Shown here: positions 1 to 8,649 of the stretch, one piece after another
Layout: each line of letters starts with the position of its first letter
How positions within the stretch are numbered: position 1 is the stretch's first letter
Program-made: the position numbers and the translations under genes
Assembly: GCF_025151535.1 (NCBI RefSeq)
Contig: NZ_CP102288.1
Span: forward strand, 2,737,501-2,801,500
Length of the DNA: 64,000 nucleotides
Direction: 5' to 3'
Source of the DNA: Segatella copri DSM 18205
GTDB taxonomy: Bacteria > Bacteroidota > Bacteroidia > Bacteroidales > Bacteroidaceae
Notes under the pieces: generated by a model
What the model was told of the DNA's origin: nothing
What the model saw: the letters and a program-made list of their open reading frames with translations, nothing else
Databases searched by the model: none

Positions 1-228
1 ATTGCTGGAAGACGTACTGATATAAACATTCTCCCCCTGCAGATACTTACCACTGCCCGAAGAATAGGCATAAGGAGAAGAAACGACTTCTACCTTAAAC
101 CTCACATTAGGCTCTGGTGGGCTAGAAGGGTTGAAATCATCGTCTGCGGGTAGCGATGCCATCAGCATGGTGCTGCCCAATAAGAGCAGCAACCATGTGA
201 TAAAACTATATCTTATAATACTTTTCAT
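1..228 (-). CDS. secreted protein, N-terminal part only
   Basis: Reading leftwards from an ATG at 226-228, an open frame of 76 codons runs off the window edge without a stop. The first 25 or so residues are a short basic start (MKSIIRY), a leucine-rich hydrophobic core (WLLLLLGSTM) and a small-residue exit, which is a signal peptide. What follows is low-complexity and acidic to polar (PADDDFNPSSPPEP). The start lies 11 nt after the stop of the large leucine-rich repeat gene, so the two are probably co-transcribed and exported together. The family cannot be named from this fragment. Confidence 0.7.
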   Translation of the reverse strand, partial: MKSIIRYSFITWLLLLLGSTMLMASLPADDDFNPSSPPEPNVRFKVEVVSSPYAYSSGSGKYLQGENVYISTSSSN

Positions 229-239
229 AGAAAATGTAC

Positions 240-3200
240 TTATTTTACCATAACCTTAGTGGTCATACCGTCTACCTTTACGAGATATACGCCAGTAGAA
301 AGATTGAGCATACCATCAAAGTCTCTTGTGGCGAGCAACATACCGTTGGTAGAATATACGGAAACAGTCTTGCCATTCAAGCCACTGAAGTTGATCCCCT
401 GCTCTGTAGGCATTATATTAACACCAGTCTTGTTGATGATATCGGCTATGCCTGTAGTACCTCTTGTAGGAACTAGAACGAAACGGCTGTTATATGAACC
501 TGCATCGGCAGCAAACTGATAGTCACCATCAGTTAAGTCGTAAGTTGCACCTGTCTCATTGTCTTGCAGCAACATAGGCTGGTCCATACGAGAAGCAGAG
601 ATGGAATAATTACCAGACTTCTTCACAGCGAAGCCAAGGTTTACACTACCCATTGGTCGCTCGTTGATAGCAAGGTTGCCTGCCTGGGCTTCAACAGAAT
701 AGAGTTGAGGAGCATCTGATACTGCCTCAAACTTAGCTGCATCACATTCCATTTCGTATGCCTGGCTCTTCTTGGCATTAAACACAACACGAGTTTTATC
801 TGTATTCTTGCCATCCGTGATAGCGAGATTAATAAGCAAACGGTCTGGGGTTATACCCTTCTCCAGTCTTCTTGCTCTTGCCTTGCCCGACTTGGCAGTA
901 GCTTCCTCCTTGGTCTGGCGGTCTTCAGCCTTAAACTCGATTTTGTCTACATCCGCAGGTTTCTGAACAAAGAATGCCTGGAAAGGATGCAATATCAGTT
1001 CATCATCACCTGGACGAGCTGCCTCATAGGTAGAACCATTCCAATAAGTGATAGGCGCATCATAACCCAAGTCAGCAACATCCATATAACTGGTCTGCAC
1101 ATTACCGATAAAGTTCCAGCTGGCATCCTGTACATTGCGAGCAGAGTAATTTCCTAACTTCTGAGAAATATCCTTAGCCTCCATGTTGCCAAATTGGTCT
1201 TTCTCTACGTTCAAGACAAATACACCTGCTGTAGATGTCTGGAAGATATAGCCTACACCTCGACGGAGAGAATCCTCGTTCTCAGCCAAGTCTACCCAAC
1301 CGCCATAACCCTTGTTGGCACGTGCTTCGCCATCATATTTGCGGATAACATACTTGCCAGGAGCCTTGATGTTGGCAAACTTAATATTGAATGGGAAGCT
1401 CAGGAAGTACCACTGGTTGGCATTCATAGTGATTTCAAACTTCAGTTGCTTAGCATCCAAGTTGCCATCAGCGATGATAGTACCACCACCACCATTGCCT
1501 GAGTCTGAGCCTGTATTAGCTCCACCATTACTCTTTACTGTAACAAGGTTAGCCTCCTGTCTGTCTGTGCCTACAACCTTCAAGGCACCATTGTCCTTGA
1601 TGTCGATGTTTGGGTCGCCCTCGAATCGTTTAGAGAGAACGAACACGTTGTCAAGATAGAAAAAGTCATAAGGCTCATCAAACTCCTTAATCTCACGGAA
1701 CTGGCTCCACTGGGTATTCCAATAGTAGTTGTCAAAACTCTGTGTTGGCACCCAAAGAGTAGTAGCCTTGAAATTGGTAAACGTATTCTGGTCGATGTTG
1801 ATAGGGAGAACGGTATAAGTATATACGTTGTTCAAATTGTTGCAATTATTGAAAGCCTTGTCACCGATACGCTCCAATGTGCTAGGTACTCTTACTTCCT
1901 GTAGTTTGCTACAACCATCGAAAGTACTCTCTTCAATAGTGGTTAAGCCTGGGAGACTGATACTCTCAAGATTTGAGCAAGACTGGAATGCATGATTAGC
2001 AATTGTTCGTAATGATGGAGGAAACTGAATAGACTTCAGATTAAAGCAATTATAGAATGCATAAGAACCTATTGATTCTACACTATCAGGAAGAATAACA
2101 CTCTTTAATGAACTACAGTTCTCAAAAGTATTACTACCTATATGTTTGAGATTTTTAGGAAGAACAATTCCTTCTAAGGCATAACAGCCGAAGAATGTTT
2201 TATAACCTAAATTTTGACAAGAAGGCATAATGACCTCCTTAAGCATTGAGCAACCAGAAAAAGAGCCTTCTTCTCCCATAGGATGGTACATACCACCCAT
2301 ATTATAATCATTACCATAATAGTTCATAGAGATTAAACTTTCTGGAAGAACAACAGACTTAAGATTCCTACAATTAGCAAATGCGCAATTTATGTACCTT
2401 ACACTATTAGGCAACTTAACAGTAAGCAGTTTACTGAGGTCTGCAAAAGAGTGAGGTCCAAGCACACTATCTTGTGAACAATAACCTGTATAGTATTCGT
2501 AAGGATTAGCTACAACATCTACCTCTGACAAATCCAAATAATGGAGATTATCCATCTTGTTACGCATAATCATAATGTCGTAACTATTAATGCTACCCTT
2601 TACTTTCAGAGAAACAACACTTCTCAGTTTATCTTGTGGAATAGCTTTCTGAATACCAGAGGTTGTTGCCTGTGCAGTCGCCTCAATATTATAATCGAAT
2701 TGAGTTCCCATTGGGAATATCCTATCCTTTATGTCTTTCCAAACTTCTGCATTCTGATAACTAGAAAGCATTGCTTCAGGAACTATAACTAATACATTCT
2801 TGCCAAGAGACAATGTATCAGCCACCTCCTCACTAGACATAACATAATTATTACCCTTATCCTCTAATTCAGGAATCTCTGTAGAATTGAGAGTCAACAA
2901 AGTATTTCCATCAAAGCATCGATAACCAAGGCTCCTGATAGTAGCAGGAAGAGCCACTTCGTTCAAACTATTGCAAGAACCAAATGAGTAAACGCCTAAT
3001 GATTGGCAAACAGGAATATTGAGGGATGCCAAGTTTGTACAATTTTGGAAAGCATATCCAGAAATATTTGTACACTTAGGCAAATCTAACTTCTGTAATT
3101 TGGTACAGTTTGCGAATGTACCATAAACGCTGCTCCATTGGTTAGTTTTCACTCCACCATTTATTGTAGTACAGATAGGCAAAGAAATTGATTCAAGTTT

Positions 3201-4214
3201 TGAGCAGTTATAGAAAGCACCATCACCAACAACTTCACAAAGAGGCAAATCCAAAGAAGTTATGGCAGTATTACTGAATGCAAAAGATGGAATTATAGTA
3301 AATTTATCTAAGCCTTTTATATCCTTAAGATTAGAGCAATTTTGGAAAGCATATTCTCCAAGATATTTACTACTAGAAATATCAATACTTTCTAGTTTCT
3401 TACATTCATAAAATGCATATTTATCAATTGCTGTACAATTAGACAGATTGACTGTTTTAAGATTAGAACAACCAGAAAAAGCATATTCACTTATTGAAGT
3501 AAGTAAAGATGTATTACCTACAGATGTAAGACTATTACAATCAGAAAAAGCATATTCTCCAAGAGTAGCACAACTACTAAGGTCCACTGATTTTAAAGAG
3601 TAACAACCATTAAAAGCGTAGGGATCAATATTCTTACATTTTGAAATATCTCCAACTGTAGTAAGAGAACTACATCCTTGAAAAGCATTTGAACCTATAC
3701 TCTTACAATCTTTTAATGTAACAGTTTGAAGATTATTACATTGATAAAAAGTCATACTAGCAACATTCTCACAAGAACTTAAATCGATAGACTTAAGAGA
3801 GCTACAATTATAAAAAGCATTATAGCCGCAACTAGTTATTTGCTCAGTATTCTCAACCTCAGTAAGAGCACTACAATTCTGAAAAGTATCCCCCAAAAGA
3901 GTTTTCAAAGTCTTTGGTAAAGTAACTTTCTTCAAAGTCTTATTATCTCGAAAGATACTACCCATTTGTAATACAGGATAGTCTTTTCCTTGATAAGGAA
4001 TATACGAAGGCACAAACACCTCATCCCCATATCCAGAAGCCCCATTAATTTGGACATTCGGGGCATTCACCCAAGTACCATCAGATAAGTTATACCCGGA
4101 CGAGGCGTAACAGTTCCACGTTACTCCATTTTCGTCTGCATAATCAAAGTTTTGCGCCAAACTATGCAAAACTCCGATACAGAACATGACTGATAAAAGT
4201 AAAAATCGTTTCAT
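240..4214 (-). CDS. BspA-like leucine-rich repeat surface protein with type IX secretion tail
   Basis: About 1324 residues. The ATG at 4212-4214 is preferred over an in-frame TTG two codons upstream. It starts with a signal peptide (MKRFLLLSVMFCIGVLHSLAQ). Residues about 90 to 850 are tandem BspA/LRR_5 repeats of the form AFxNCxNLxSIxLP, in two blocks split by a non-repeat stretch near residues 480-570. A long beta-rich region follows, and the last 70 residues look like a Por secretion tail (GINFSGLNGKTVSVYSTNG, ending VYLVKVDGMTTKVMVK). Proteins of this type are exported by the type IX system and attached to the surface, where BspA family members bind host proteins or other bacteria. The ligand here is unknown. 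It precedes another secreted-protein gene by 11 nt. Confidence 0.9.
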   Translation of the reverse strand: MKRFLLLSVMFCIGVLHSLAQNFDYADENGVTWNCYASSGYNLSDGTWVNAPNVQINGASGYGDEVFVPSYIPYQGKDYPVLQMGSIFRDNKTLKKVTLPKTLKTLLGDTFQNCSALTEVENTEQITSCGYNAFYNCSSLKSIDLSSCENVASMTFYQCNNLQTVTLKDCKSIGSNAFQGCSSLTTVGDISKCKNIDPYAFNGCYSLKSVDLSSCATLGEYAFSDCNSLTSVGNTSLLTSISEYAFSGCSNLKTVNLSNCTAIDKYAFYECKKLESIDISSSKYLGEYAFQNCSNLKDIKGLDKFTIIPSFAFSNTAITSLDLPLCEVVGDGAFYNCSKLESISLPICTTINGGVKTNQWSSVYGTFANCTKLQKLDLPKCTNISGYAFQNCTNLASLNIPVCQSLGVYSFGSCNSLNEVALPATIRSLGYRCFDGNTLLTLNSTEIPELEDKGNNYVMSSEEVADTLSLGKNVLVIVPEAMLSSYQNAEVWKDIKDRIFPMGTQFDYNIEATAQATTSGIQKAIPQDKLRSVVSLKVKGSINSYDIMIMRNKMDNLHYLDLSEVDVVANPYEYYTGYCSQDSVLGPHSFADLSKLLTVKLPNSVRYINCAFANCRNLKSVVLPESLISMNYYGNDYNMGGMYHPMGEEGSFSGCSMLKEVIMPSCQNLGYKTFFGCYALEGIVLPKNLKHIGSNTFENCSSLKSVILPDSVESIGSYAFYNCFNLKSIQFPPSLRTIANHAFQSCSNLESISLPGLTTIEESTFDGCSKLQEVRVPSTLERIGDKAFNNCNNLNNVYTYTVLPINIDQNTFTNFKATTLWVPTQSFDNYYWNTQWSQFREIKEFDEPYDFFYLDNVFVLSKRFEGDPNIDIKDNGALKVVGTDRQEANLVTVKSNGGANTGSDSGNGGGGTIIADGNLDAKQLKFEITMNANQWYFLSFPFNIKFANIKAPGKYVIRKYDGEARANKGYGGWVDLAENEDSLRRGVGYIFQTSTAGVFVLNVEKDQFGNMEAKDISQKLGNYSARNVQDASWNFIGNVQTSYMDVADLGYDAPITYWNGSTYEAARPGDDELILHPFQAFFVQKPADVDKIEFKAEDRQTKEEATAKSGKARARRLEKGITPDRLLINLAITDGKNTDKTRVVFNAKKSQAYEMECDAAKFEAVSDAPQLYSVEAQAGNLAINERPMGSVNLGFAVKKSGNYSISASRMDQPMLLQDNETGATYDLTDGDYQFAADAGSYNSRFVLVPTRGTTGIADIINKTGVNIMPTEQGINFSGLNGKTVSVYSTNGMLLATRDFDGMLNLSTGVYLVKVDGMTTKVMVK

Positions 4215-4951
4215 ATTCAAAAGTTTTAATTAATATTTTTTCAGTTATGGTAATCGTTGCGGTGGCTAATGCTATTCCGTTTTTAGGTGAAAAGTAAAAG
4301 GCGTGCAACCATTCCTTCAGTTTGTTACATCTATCGGTTACCACCAAGTGACTTACACAACAACAAACGACAGAACAGTTCACACCTATAAGCGTGGAAC
4401 TCCAGTCTGCTTGTCCTTGTTGTCAGAATATTGGCGGTATTTATAGATGATGGGACAAGAGCCTAAAAGCTCAATACCTTATTGTAATATGTATATAGTC
4501 TCTAGCTTTCTTTTTCTTAACTATTTAAAATGTTCGACAATCTTGATTATCCGTTTTCTTGCCAAAGAAGACATATTCCGCTCCTCAGCAATACTCTATG
4601 CTGCAAAATTAATAAAAACTTTCGAAAGTATATATAAAAACAACGTAAAAAAACAACTTTTCCTCCAAAATATTTGGTTTTTCGGATAAAAACATTCCGC
4701 AATTTTGCCAAATCGTAGTATTTTAGCATAGATTTGACAGAATTATATCTCACTCATCCACCATTATCCAAATATTAGCCTTATCCTTGCACCTAAATAA
4801 TTATAACTGAAGAAGAAGATATGACTATCAATATAATCCATTCATCGTGACGGGAAGCATCCTGCTGCCAATTTTTCTTACCGTGTAGAAGAATCAAAGA
4901 CGCAGAATCAGGTTGTACCAACTTGGTAAATCGAAGAAACATTTAAAATAT
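4215..4951. other. AT-rich intergenic region upstream of the BspA-like gene
   Basis: No convincing gene is seen on either strand; the open frames of 60-80 codons here have low-complexity, AT-driven composition. A minus-strand -7 like element, TAATTTTG, lies at 4604-4611 and could start a leader of about 380 nt for the leucine-rich repeat gene, but no clear -33 partner is visible. Nothing else stands out until the palindromic repeat that begins at 4952. Confidence 0.4.
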
Positions 4952-5024
4952 CATTAGCGCAAATTATCCGCGGATAATTTGCGCTAATGGTATGAAAAAA
5001 GCACGTTAGCGCTGATTATCTGCA
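4952..5024 (-). repeat. palindromic repeat element, copy A
   Basis: Positions 4952-4989 form a perfect 38-bp palindrome whose half is CATTAGCGCAAATTATCCG. A third, inverted partial copy of the half-site (TTAGCGCTGATTATC) follows. The whole 73-bp block, read on the minus strand, matches the block at 6682-6755 on the plus strand at most positions, including the shared middle GCTTTTTTCATACC. The two copies are therefore inverted relative to each other and enclose the ATPase gene at 5041-6333 and its upstream repeats. Confidence 0.75.
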
Positions 5025-5040
5025 TACTATACCTATATAA

Positions 5041-6333
5041 TTATCCAAATATTGCAGACACGGAATATAATGGATAATTGGCAAGCCAATCCTGCTCTCT
5101 ATAAGGTGACATGGATAGGCGCATACCTTTCAATCCCTGATTGCGCTCTACAAACACCCTCAAACTCTTAGCCTGCAAATTCTCCTCAGCCTTTACTTCT
5201 ATCGGAATGATTCTTTCTTCATCCTGCACTAGAAAATCTATTTCACCACGTGAATTTTCTGCCGACCAATAATAGATAGACAAGGAAGATTTCTCCTTAA
5301 GCTGCTGCAGGACATACTGCTCTGTCAGCGCCCCCTTAAAATCTGAAAACAGCACATTTCCTTCCAGCAAGCTTTGGGCAGGAATATTGCTCATGGCACC
5401 CATCAGTCCCACATCAGACAGGAATAATTTGAAAGCAGAGAAATCCTCGTATGCAGCCAATGGCAACAAGGCTTTCTTACAGCGGTTTACCTTATAGACC
5501 AACCCTGCATCTTTCAGCCATTCAATGGCGAGTTCAAAATCCTTTGCTCTGGCACCTTCCTTCACGGCACCATAGATGAATTTCTTGTTTTCCTTGGCAA
5601 GCTGGGATGGGATGGATTTCCAAACCATTCGGATACGTGGAACTTCTATAGCCGGGGCATGTTTGGAAAAATCACGCTCATACGCTTCAAGGATTCCTTT
5701 TTGAATGCTTCTGACTTTAGCCAGATTCCTCTCGCTGGCAAAAGACTGGACTACAGCCGGCATTCCCCCGACCAGATAATACTGTCGCAGGCATTCTTCG
5801 AATTTATTCCGGAACATAGTTATCATATTCCAATCCTTTGACATAAGCAGTTCTACCATACGGCTTTCACCGATTGCATCTAGAAATTCAAAGAATGTGA
5901 GGGGATATAAATGCATGAAATCTACCTTACCTACAGGAAAAGAGTCATTCTGATGCATCGCAATTCCGAGCAATGAACCTGCAGCTACGACATGATATTG
6001 AGGTGCTTTTTCTGCAAAATACTTTAATGCGGTGATACCCCTGGGTGCTTCTTGTATCTCATCAAGGATAATAAGCGTATTTTCATCAATAGAAACTCCT
6101 GTACTCCATTGTATGCTATTGATAATACGGGGAATATCAAAGTCATGTGCAAAAACTTCCCGGAGCATTTCATTGTCTTCGAAGTTTACATACGCACTAC
6201 GGGTATAGGCCTCTTTGGCAAATTCCTGCATCAGCCAGGTTTTGCCAACCTGGCGGGCTCCAAGCATAATCAACGGCTTTCGGTCGTTGCTTGCTTTCCA
6301 TTGATATAGGTATTTGATGGCATTTCTCTTCAT
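5041..6333 (-). CDS. AAA-family ATPase with C-terminal DUF4143/nuclease-like domain
   Basis: 430 residues. Walker A is GARQVGKT at residues 25-32 and Walker B is LIILDEIQ at about 87-94. The C-terminal part carries EIDFLV (about 364) and IPIEVKAE (about 377-384), the D...ExK spacing of a PD-(D/E)XK-like fold. This is the layout of the large, poorly characterised Bacteroidota ATPase/DUF4143 family, whose role is unknown. The ATG at 6331-6333 is chosen because a frame extended to 6393 would run through the TATCTTTG promoter element at 6364-6371. Three 32-bp direct repeats lie just upstream, and inverted 73-bp repeats lie beyond both ends. The gene stands alone, with no co-transcribed partner. 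Confidence 0.85.
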   Translation of the reverse strand: MKRNAIKYLYQWKASNDRKPLIMLGARQVGKTWLMQEFAKEAYTRSAYVNFEDNEMLREVFAHDFDIPRIINSIQWSTGVSIDENTLIILDEIQEAPRGITALKYFAEKAPQYHVVAAGSLLGIAMHQNDSFPVGKVDFMHLYPLTFFEFLDAIGESRMVELLMSKDWNMITMFRNKFEECLRQYYLVGGMPAVVQSFASERNLAKVRSIQKGILEAYERDFSKHAPAIEVPRIRMVWKSIPSQLAKENKKFIYGAVKEGARAKDFELAIEWLKDAGLVYKVNRCKKALLPLAAYEDFSAFKLFLSDVGLMGAMSNIPAQSLLEGNVLFSDFKGALTEQYVLQQLKEKSSLSIYYWSAENSRGEIDFLVQDEERIIPIEVKAEENLQAKSLRVFVERNQGLKGMRLSMSPYREQDWLANYPLYSVSAIFG

Positions 6334-6363
6334 AACTATCTGATTATTTGATATTTCTGAATG

Positions 6364-6371
6364 CAAAGATA
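6364..6371 (-). promoter_or_regulatory. -7 promoter element of the first ATPase gene
   Basis: On the minus strand this reads TATCTTTG, the Bacteroidota TAnnTTTG consensus. It lies 30 nt before the chosen ATG at 6333 and directly downstream, in the reading sense, of the 32-bp repeats. Confidence 0.7.
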
Positions 6372-6390
6372 CATTTTTTATTTCAAAGAG

Positions 6391-6480
6391 CACAAAAAGT
6401 CGTCCTTAAAAATGTATAAAACTACAAAAAGTCGTCCTTAAAAGTGTAGAAAATCACAAAAAGTCGTCCTTAAAAGTGTA
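6391..6480 (-). repeat. three direct repeats, 32-bp period, upstream of ATPase gene
   Basis: Copies start at 6391, 6423 and 6455, and share the core ACAAAAAGTCGTCCTTAAAA. The spacing is exactly 32 bp twice. The array ends about 20 bp upstream of the TATCTTTG element at 6364-6371, a position suited to regulator binding. Arrays of about the same period lie in the same place before the broken ATPase gene near 50.6 kb. Confidence 0.85.
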
Positions 6481-6524
6481 TTTGTATCATACATCTAACA
6501 AAATCAAAGCGGACAAACTGTAGA

Positions 6525-6600
6525 ATTACTTCTTTCTGATTGAAGCAGAACAAACATAGCGACACCGTACAGAAACAGATTACGATGAACGATTTGTTTA
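6525..6600 (+). pseudogene. remnant of the 3' end of an ATPase gene
   Basis: These 76 nt align without gaps to 8230-8305, the last codons of the intact ATPase gene at 6862-8310, with 71 identical positions. The remnant is in the same orientation and has no promoter or start codon. It is either what remains of an older ATPase copy or the result of a duplication that bounded the present gene. Confidence 0.8.
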
Positions 6601-6604
6601 AAAG

Positions 6605-6653
6605 AAAGTCTCCCGACAGGTGTCAATAGAAAGTCTCCCGACAGGCGTCCCGG
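6605..6653 (+). repeat. two direct repeats, 25-bp period
   Basis: The core GAAAGTCTCCCGACAGG occurs at 6605 and 6630. A small hairpin (CGGCGGATTT paired with AAATCGCCG) follows at about 6652-6670. Both lie between the ATPase remnant and the promoter of the next ATPase gene. Confidence 0.7.
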
Positions 6654-6681
6654 CGGATTTGAAATCGCCGAACGCGTAACG

Positions 6682-6755
6682 GGATAATCTGCGCTAATAA
6701 GCTTTTTTCATACCGTTAGCGCAGATTATCCAAGAATAATTTGCGCTAATGGGTA
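6682..6755 (+). repeat. palindromic repeat element, copy B
   Basis: It contains GGATAATCTGCGCTAA (6682-6697), its inverted copy TTAGCGCAGATTATCC (6716-6731) and a further direct copy GAATAATTTGCGCTAA (6734-6749). It is the inverted counterpart of the element at 4952-5024. The third half-site overlaps the -33 region of the promoter for the ATPase gene at 6862. Confidence 0.75.
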
Positions 6756-6771
6756 TTTTTTTATATCTTTG
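6741..6771 (+). promoter_or_regulatory. promoter of the second ATPase gene
   Basis: TTG at 6741-6743, 20 nt, then TATCTTTG at 6764-6771. The -33 part lies inside the last palindromic half-site of repeat element B, so anything binding that site would compete with RNA polymerase. The leader of about 85 nt contains a GCAAGC...GCTTGC hairpin. Confidence 0.65.
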
Positions 6772-6861
6772 CGCAGAAAATAAGCTGCACTCGCAATTTG
6801 AAAGCAAGCTTTCATTGCGCTCGCTTGCATTATTCTTTGCAAAAAGAAAATAACGAAAGAT

Positions 6862-8310
6862 ATGGAACAGAGACTGATAGGAAGAGAAGCAGAACTCAAA
6901 CTGCTCAATGAATATATAAACTCCGATAGATCAGAGTTTATCGCCGTCTATGGAAGACGACGTGTAGGCAAGACTTTTCTCATCAGAAAAGCCGTAGAGG
7001 ACCATTTTGCCTTCTTCATTACAGGAATGAACGGAGTTGCTAAAGGCGAACAGCTTGTCAACTTCAGCATTTCCCTGCAAAAATATACCCACTCCACCAC
7101 TCTTCAGACATTCAAGAGCTGGCTGCTGGCATTCTATGCCCTGTCACAATACATAGAAACACTTCCGGAAGGCAAGAAAGTAATATTCATCGATGAATTG
7201 CCATGGATGGATACCGCCAAATCGGGATTCATACCAGCACTGGAAAACTTCTGGAACAGCTGGGCTGTACTGCGCAACGACATCAAACTCATCGTTTGCG
7301 GATCCGCCACCTCCTGGATGATCAACAACCTGATTCGCAACCGTGGTGGCTTGCACAACCGACTGACCCATCATCTGATTGTAAAACCATTCACCCTGCA
7401 CGAATGCGAAGAATACTTCAAGGCTTACCACTTCGGCTACAGCCGAAAACAGATAGCAGAATGCTATATGGTTATGGGAGGAATACCTTATTATCTGTCT
7501 ATGATGGATAAATCGAAAAGTCTGGCACAGAACATCGACCAGCTTTTTTTCGCAGACAATGCAGAACTGAAAGATGAGTTCAACGACTTATACAGAGCTT
7601 TGTTTAAGAAATCAGCCGACCATATCGCCGTGGTTACTGCCCTTGCTACCAAAGGAATGGGTATGACCCGACAGGAACTGGTCAAGGCATCGGGAGGAAA
7701 AGATAACGGAGCCTTCTCTACTGTACTGGAAGAATTGGAACAATGCGGATTCATCCGTCTGTATGAACCATTCAGTACAGCCAACAAGATGACTTCCGAC
7801 ATTCGCCAAAAGCGAAACACCTTATTCCAGTTAGTAGATTTCTATACGCTCTTCTACTTCCGTTTCATCAAGCACAACAAGTATCAGGATTCCTGTTTCT
7901 GGTCATCCTCCCAAAACAGTCAGCTATACCATACTTGGGCTGGCTTGTCTTTCGAGATGCTTTGTCTAAACCATATAGACAAAATCAAGCACGCCCTGGG
8001 AATTTCGGGAGTACAGACCTTGGTTTGCTCATGGCGAAGCAGCAATACAGAAAAGGGAACTCAAATTGACTTGCTGATAGACCGGAAAGATGAAACCATC
8101 AATATCTGTGAGATGAAATTCTACAAGAGCGAATTTGAAATCAGCAAGGAATATGAGGAGAAGTTGTCGGAGAAACTGCGTATCTTCACAGAAGAGACAA
8201 AGACTTCCAAATCGCTTCTCCTCACATTGATTACTTCTTTCGGATTGAAGCAGAACAAACATAGCGACATCGTACAGAAACAGATTACGATGGATGAATT
8301 GTTTATTTAA
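6862..8310 (+). CDS. AAA-family ATPase with DUF234-like nuclease-fold C-terminus
   Basis: 482 residues starting MEQRLIGREAELK. Walker A is GRRRVGKT at residues 31-38 and Walker B is VIFIDE at 107-112. A sensor-like stretch LIVCGSATSWM follows. The C-terminus has QIDLLID (D403) and ICEMKFYK (E417, K419), a PD-(D/E)XK-like pattern. This matches the archaeal-type ATPase/DUF234 family that is abundant in Bacteroidota and has no established role; DNA-related or toxin-like functions have been guessed but not shown. It stands alone, between a 76-bp copy of its own 3' end upstream and hairpins downstream. Confidence 0.85.
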   Translation: MEQRLIGREAELKLLNEYINSDRSEFIAVYGRRRVGKTFLIRKAVEDHFAFFITGMNGVAKGEQLVNFSISLQKYTHSTTLQTFKSWLLAFYALSQYIETLPEGKKVIFIDELPWMDTAKSGFIPALENFWNSWAVLRNDIKLIVCGSATSWMINNLIRNRGGLHNRLTHHLIVKPFTLHECEEYFKAYHFGYSRKQIAECYMVMGGIPYYLSMMDKSKSLAQNIDQLFFADNAELKDEFNDLYRALFKKSADHIAVVTALATKGMGMTRQELVKASGGKDNGAFSTVLEELEQCGFIRLYEPFSTANKMTSDIRQKRNTLFQLVDFYTLFYFRFIKHNKYQDSCFWSSSQNSQLYHTWAGLSFEMLCLNHIDKIKHALGISGVQTLVCSWRSSNTEKGTQIDLLIDRKDETINICEMKFYKSEFEISKEYEEKLSEKLRIFTEETKTSKSLLLTLITSFGLKQNKHSDIVQKQITMDELFI

Positions 8311-8401
8311 TTGGCAAGCCAATTATATTGAATATTTTTATTAAAAGAATTTTCGAATGTGGTGAAGAGTGGGTGAAGAGTGGCTAAGAACTCTTCACCA
8401 C
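8309..8401 (+). terminator. hairpins downstream of the second ATPase gene
   Basis: AATTGGC and GCCAATT (8309-8324) form a small stem overlapping the stop codon. A larger stem pairs GTGGTGAAGAGT (8359-8370) with ACTCTTCACCAC (8390-8401). The GTGAAGAGT motif recurs to about 8455 and looks like a dispersed repeat. There is no strong U-tract, so the terminator role is uncertain. Confidence 0.4.
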
Positions 8402-8555
8402 GCCAAATACCTTGTTTATAGGCATTTACAAAGGAAAGGTGAAGAGTGAAGAGTTTTTGGCACAGGGACTCCTCACCGACCGCTATCTCAACAGAATACC
8501 GGCAGACAGCCGTATGACAAAAGAGCATTAAATTCATAAAAAACTTGCATTTTAT

Positions 8556-8586
8556 TTTGTTATGTGCCAAAATAAATGTAATTTTG
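8556..8586 (+). promoter_or_regulatory. leuS promoter
   Basis: TTTG at 8556-8559, 19 nt, then TAATTTTG at 8579-8586, close to the Bacteroidota consensus. The start of leuS is 63 nt further on. Confidence 0.65.
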
Positions 8587-8649
8587 CACCTTGAATAGGG
8601 TTATACCTTATTATATTTAAGAAAAGAAACATAATTATTAGATAAAACA

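Noticed and set aside
4447..4753. Short open frames on both strands
   Set aside because: AT-rich composition, phenylalanine- and isoleucine-heavy, no family resemblance, no clear start.
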